From IMG/VR virus record IMGVR_UViG_3300025280_000242, positions 1 to 20,218 of that record: a stretch of 20,218 nt of DNA. One strand, written 5' to 3'. The stretch comes from a virus. Below, piece by piece: positions 19,802-20,218 of the stretch. How positions within the stretch are numbered: the first letter of the stretch is position 1; each line of letters starts with the position of its first letter. The position numbers and the translations under genes were made by a program. The notes beneath the pieces were generated by a model that did no database searches, was not told the DNA's origin, and saw only the letters and a list, made by a program, of their open reading frames with translations.

Positions 19802-20218
19802 TGCCGAGCACGCTGCCCTTTCCCGCGCCGCCGTCCTCATGGACACCCAGCGCGCCGCCATCCCTTGAAGGATTATCCACGGTCGCGATTGACTTGGAAA
19901 CCACAGGTCTCAAATGGTGGGAAGACGACCGGCCCATCGGCATTTCAATTACCACGGCGAAAGGCACGCAGTACCTCCCGTTTGGGCATAGTGGCGGGAA
20001 TCTTGACGAGTCTATAGTCAAAGAATGGGCGCGGCGGGAACTTCGTGGCAAGCATCTTCTCGGACTCAATCTGAAGTTCGATCTTCACTTCATGCGAGAG
20101 TGGGGCGTGGACCTAGAAGAACAGGGATGCAGCGTTGGGGACGTCGCACACAGTGCAGCCCTCTTAGACGACCATAGGCAGCGGTTTAGTCTGGATCGCT
20201 TGGTGCGGGACTTTCTCG
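19801..20218 (+). CDS. Family A DNA polymerase, N-terminal 3'-5' exonuclease part (partial)
   Basis: Open to the window end, 139 residues visible. After a Pro/Ser-rich leader (MPSTLPFPAPPSSWTPSAPP) comes TVAIDLETTGLKWWEDDRPI with the exonuclease I motif (DxE at D33, E35), then GKHLLGLNLKFDLHFMREWG with the exonuclease II motif (N...FD), and DVAHSAALLDDHRQRFSLDR leading to the next helix. This is the proofreading domain that precedes the polymerase domain in phage PolA-type enzymes. The polymerase domain itself is beyond the window, so a stand-alone exonuclease is formally possible. It follows the coiled-coil gene with a one-base overlap. Confidence 0.78.
   Translation, partial: MPSTLPFPAPPSSWTPSAPPSLEGLSTVAIDLETTGLKWWEDDRPIGISITTAKGTQYLPFGHSGGNLDESIVKEWARRELRGKHLLGLNLKFDLHFMREWGVDLEEQGCSVGDVAHSAALLDDHRQRFSLDRLVRDFL

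Noticed and set aside
1-20218. CRISPR array, tRNA genes, insertion sequences, retron or toxin-antitoxin pair
   Set aside because: No regularly spaced repeats, cloverleaf-like segments, transposase or reverse transcriptase motifs, or recognisable toxin-antitoxin families were seen by eye; a covariance-model search for tRNA and a profile search would be the decisive checks.

Overview
The window is part of a tailed double-stranded DNA phage (or prophage) genome with a long, non-contractile-type tail. The evidence is an uninterrupted run of head, neck, tail and receptor-binding genes, followed by small membrane proteins of the lysis type and then a phage replication module. I see no bacterial housekeeping genes, integrase catalytic domain, transposase, tRNA or CRISPR array. 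Start sites are mostly preceded by AGGAG-type ribosome binding sites, so a bacterial host is expected, but nothing in the sequence identifies it. The sequence is extremely compact: most gene junctions are TAATG or ATGA overlaps of 1 or 4 bases.

Layout. (1) 11-3608, + strand: P22-type major capsid protein, a small basic protein, a putative decoration protein, then the head-tail connector series (DnaT-like adaptor, head closure, HK97 gp10-like neck protein, tail terminator) and a 43-residue zinc-ribbon protein. (2) 3605-12453, + strand: tail genes, comprising two related tail-tube proteins, the tail assembly chaperone with a -1 frameshift product (slippery A run at 5477), a 1049-residue tape measure protein, a hub/tail-tip protein, a membrane-anchored Fn3-like protein and a fibre with a C1q-like tip. 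(3) 12446-13623, + strand: five tiny overlapping genes, three of them with clear membrane segments (holin/XhlA type), with no recognisable endolysin. (4) 19301-13620, - strand: replication module read leftward, comprising a coiled-coil protein, a triple 'phage-integrase repeat' protein, two small proteins, a zinc ribbon, a prim-pol/VapE-type primase-helicase and an SNF2-type helicase. (5) 19460-20218, + strand: a small coiled-coil protein and the start of a family A DNA polymerase, cut by the window end.

How it fits together: a divergent regulatory region at 19302-19459, with promoter-like elements in both directions and a perfect 12-bp palindrome, probably drives the two halves of the replication module. 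The structural operon runs rightward from a promoter outside the window. The structural and replication transcription units converge at 13620-13623, where both last genes stop inside one CTAG tetramer with no recognisable terminator.

The points most worth a second look are: both replication ATPases lack the usual glycine before the P-loop lysine; a zinc-ribbon gene overlaps the primase start by 83 bases and that start has no visible ribosome binding site; the stand-alone triple-repeat protein has recently duplicated DNA inside it; the tail-tube genes look duplicated; and a long imperfect hairpin sits in the only sizeable gap of the structural operon, just after the capsid gene. No clearly new defence or mobile system is visible.
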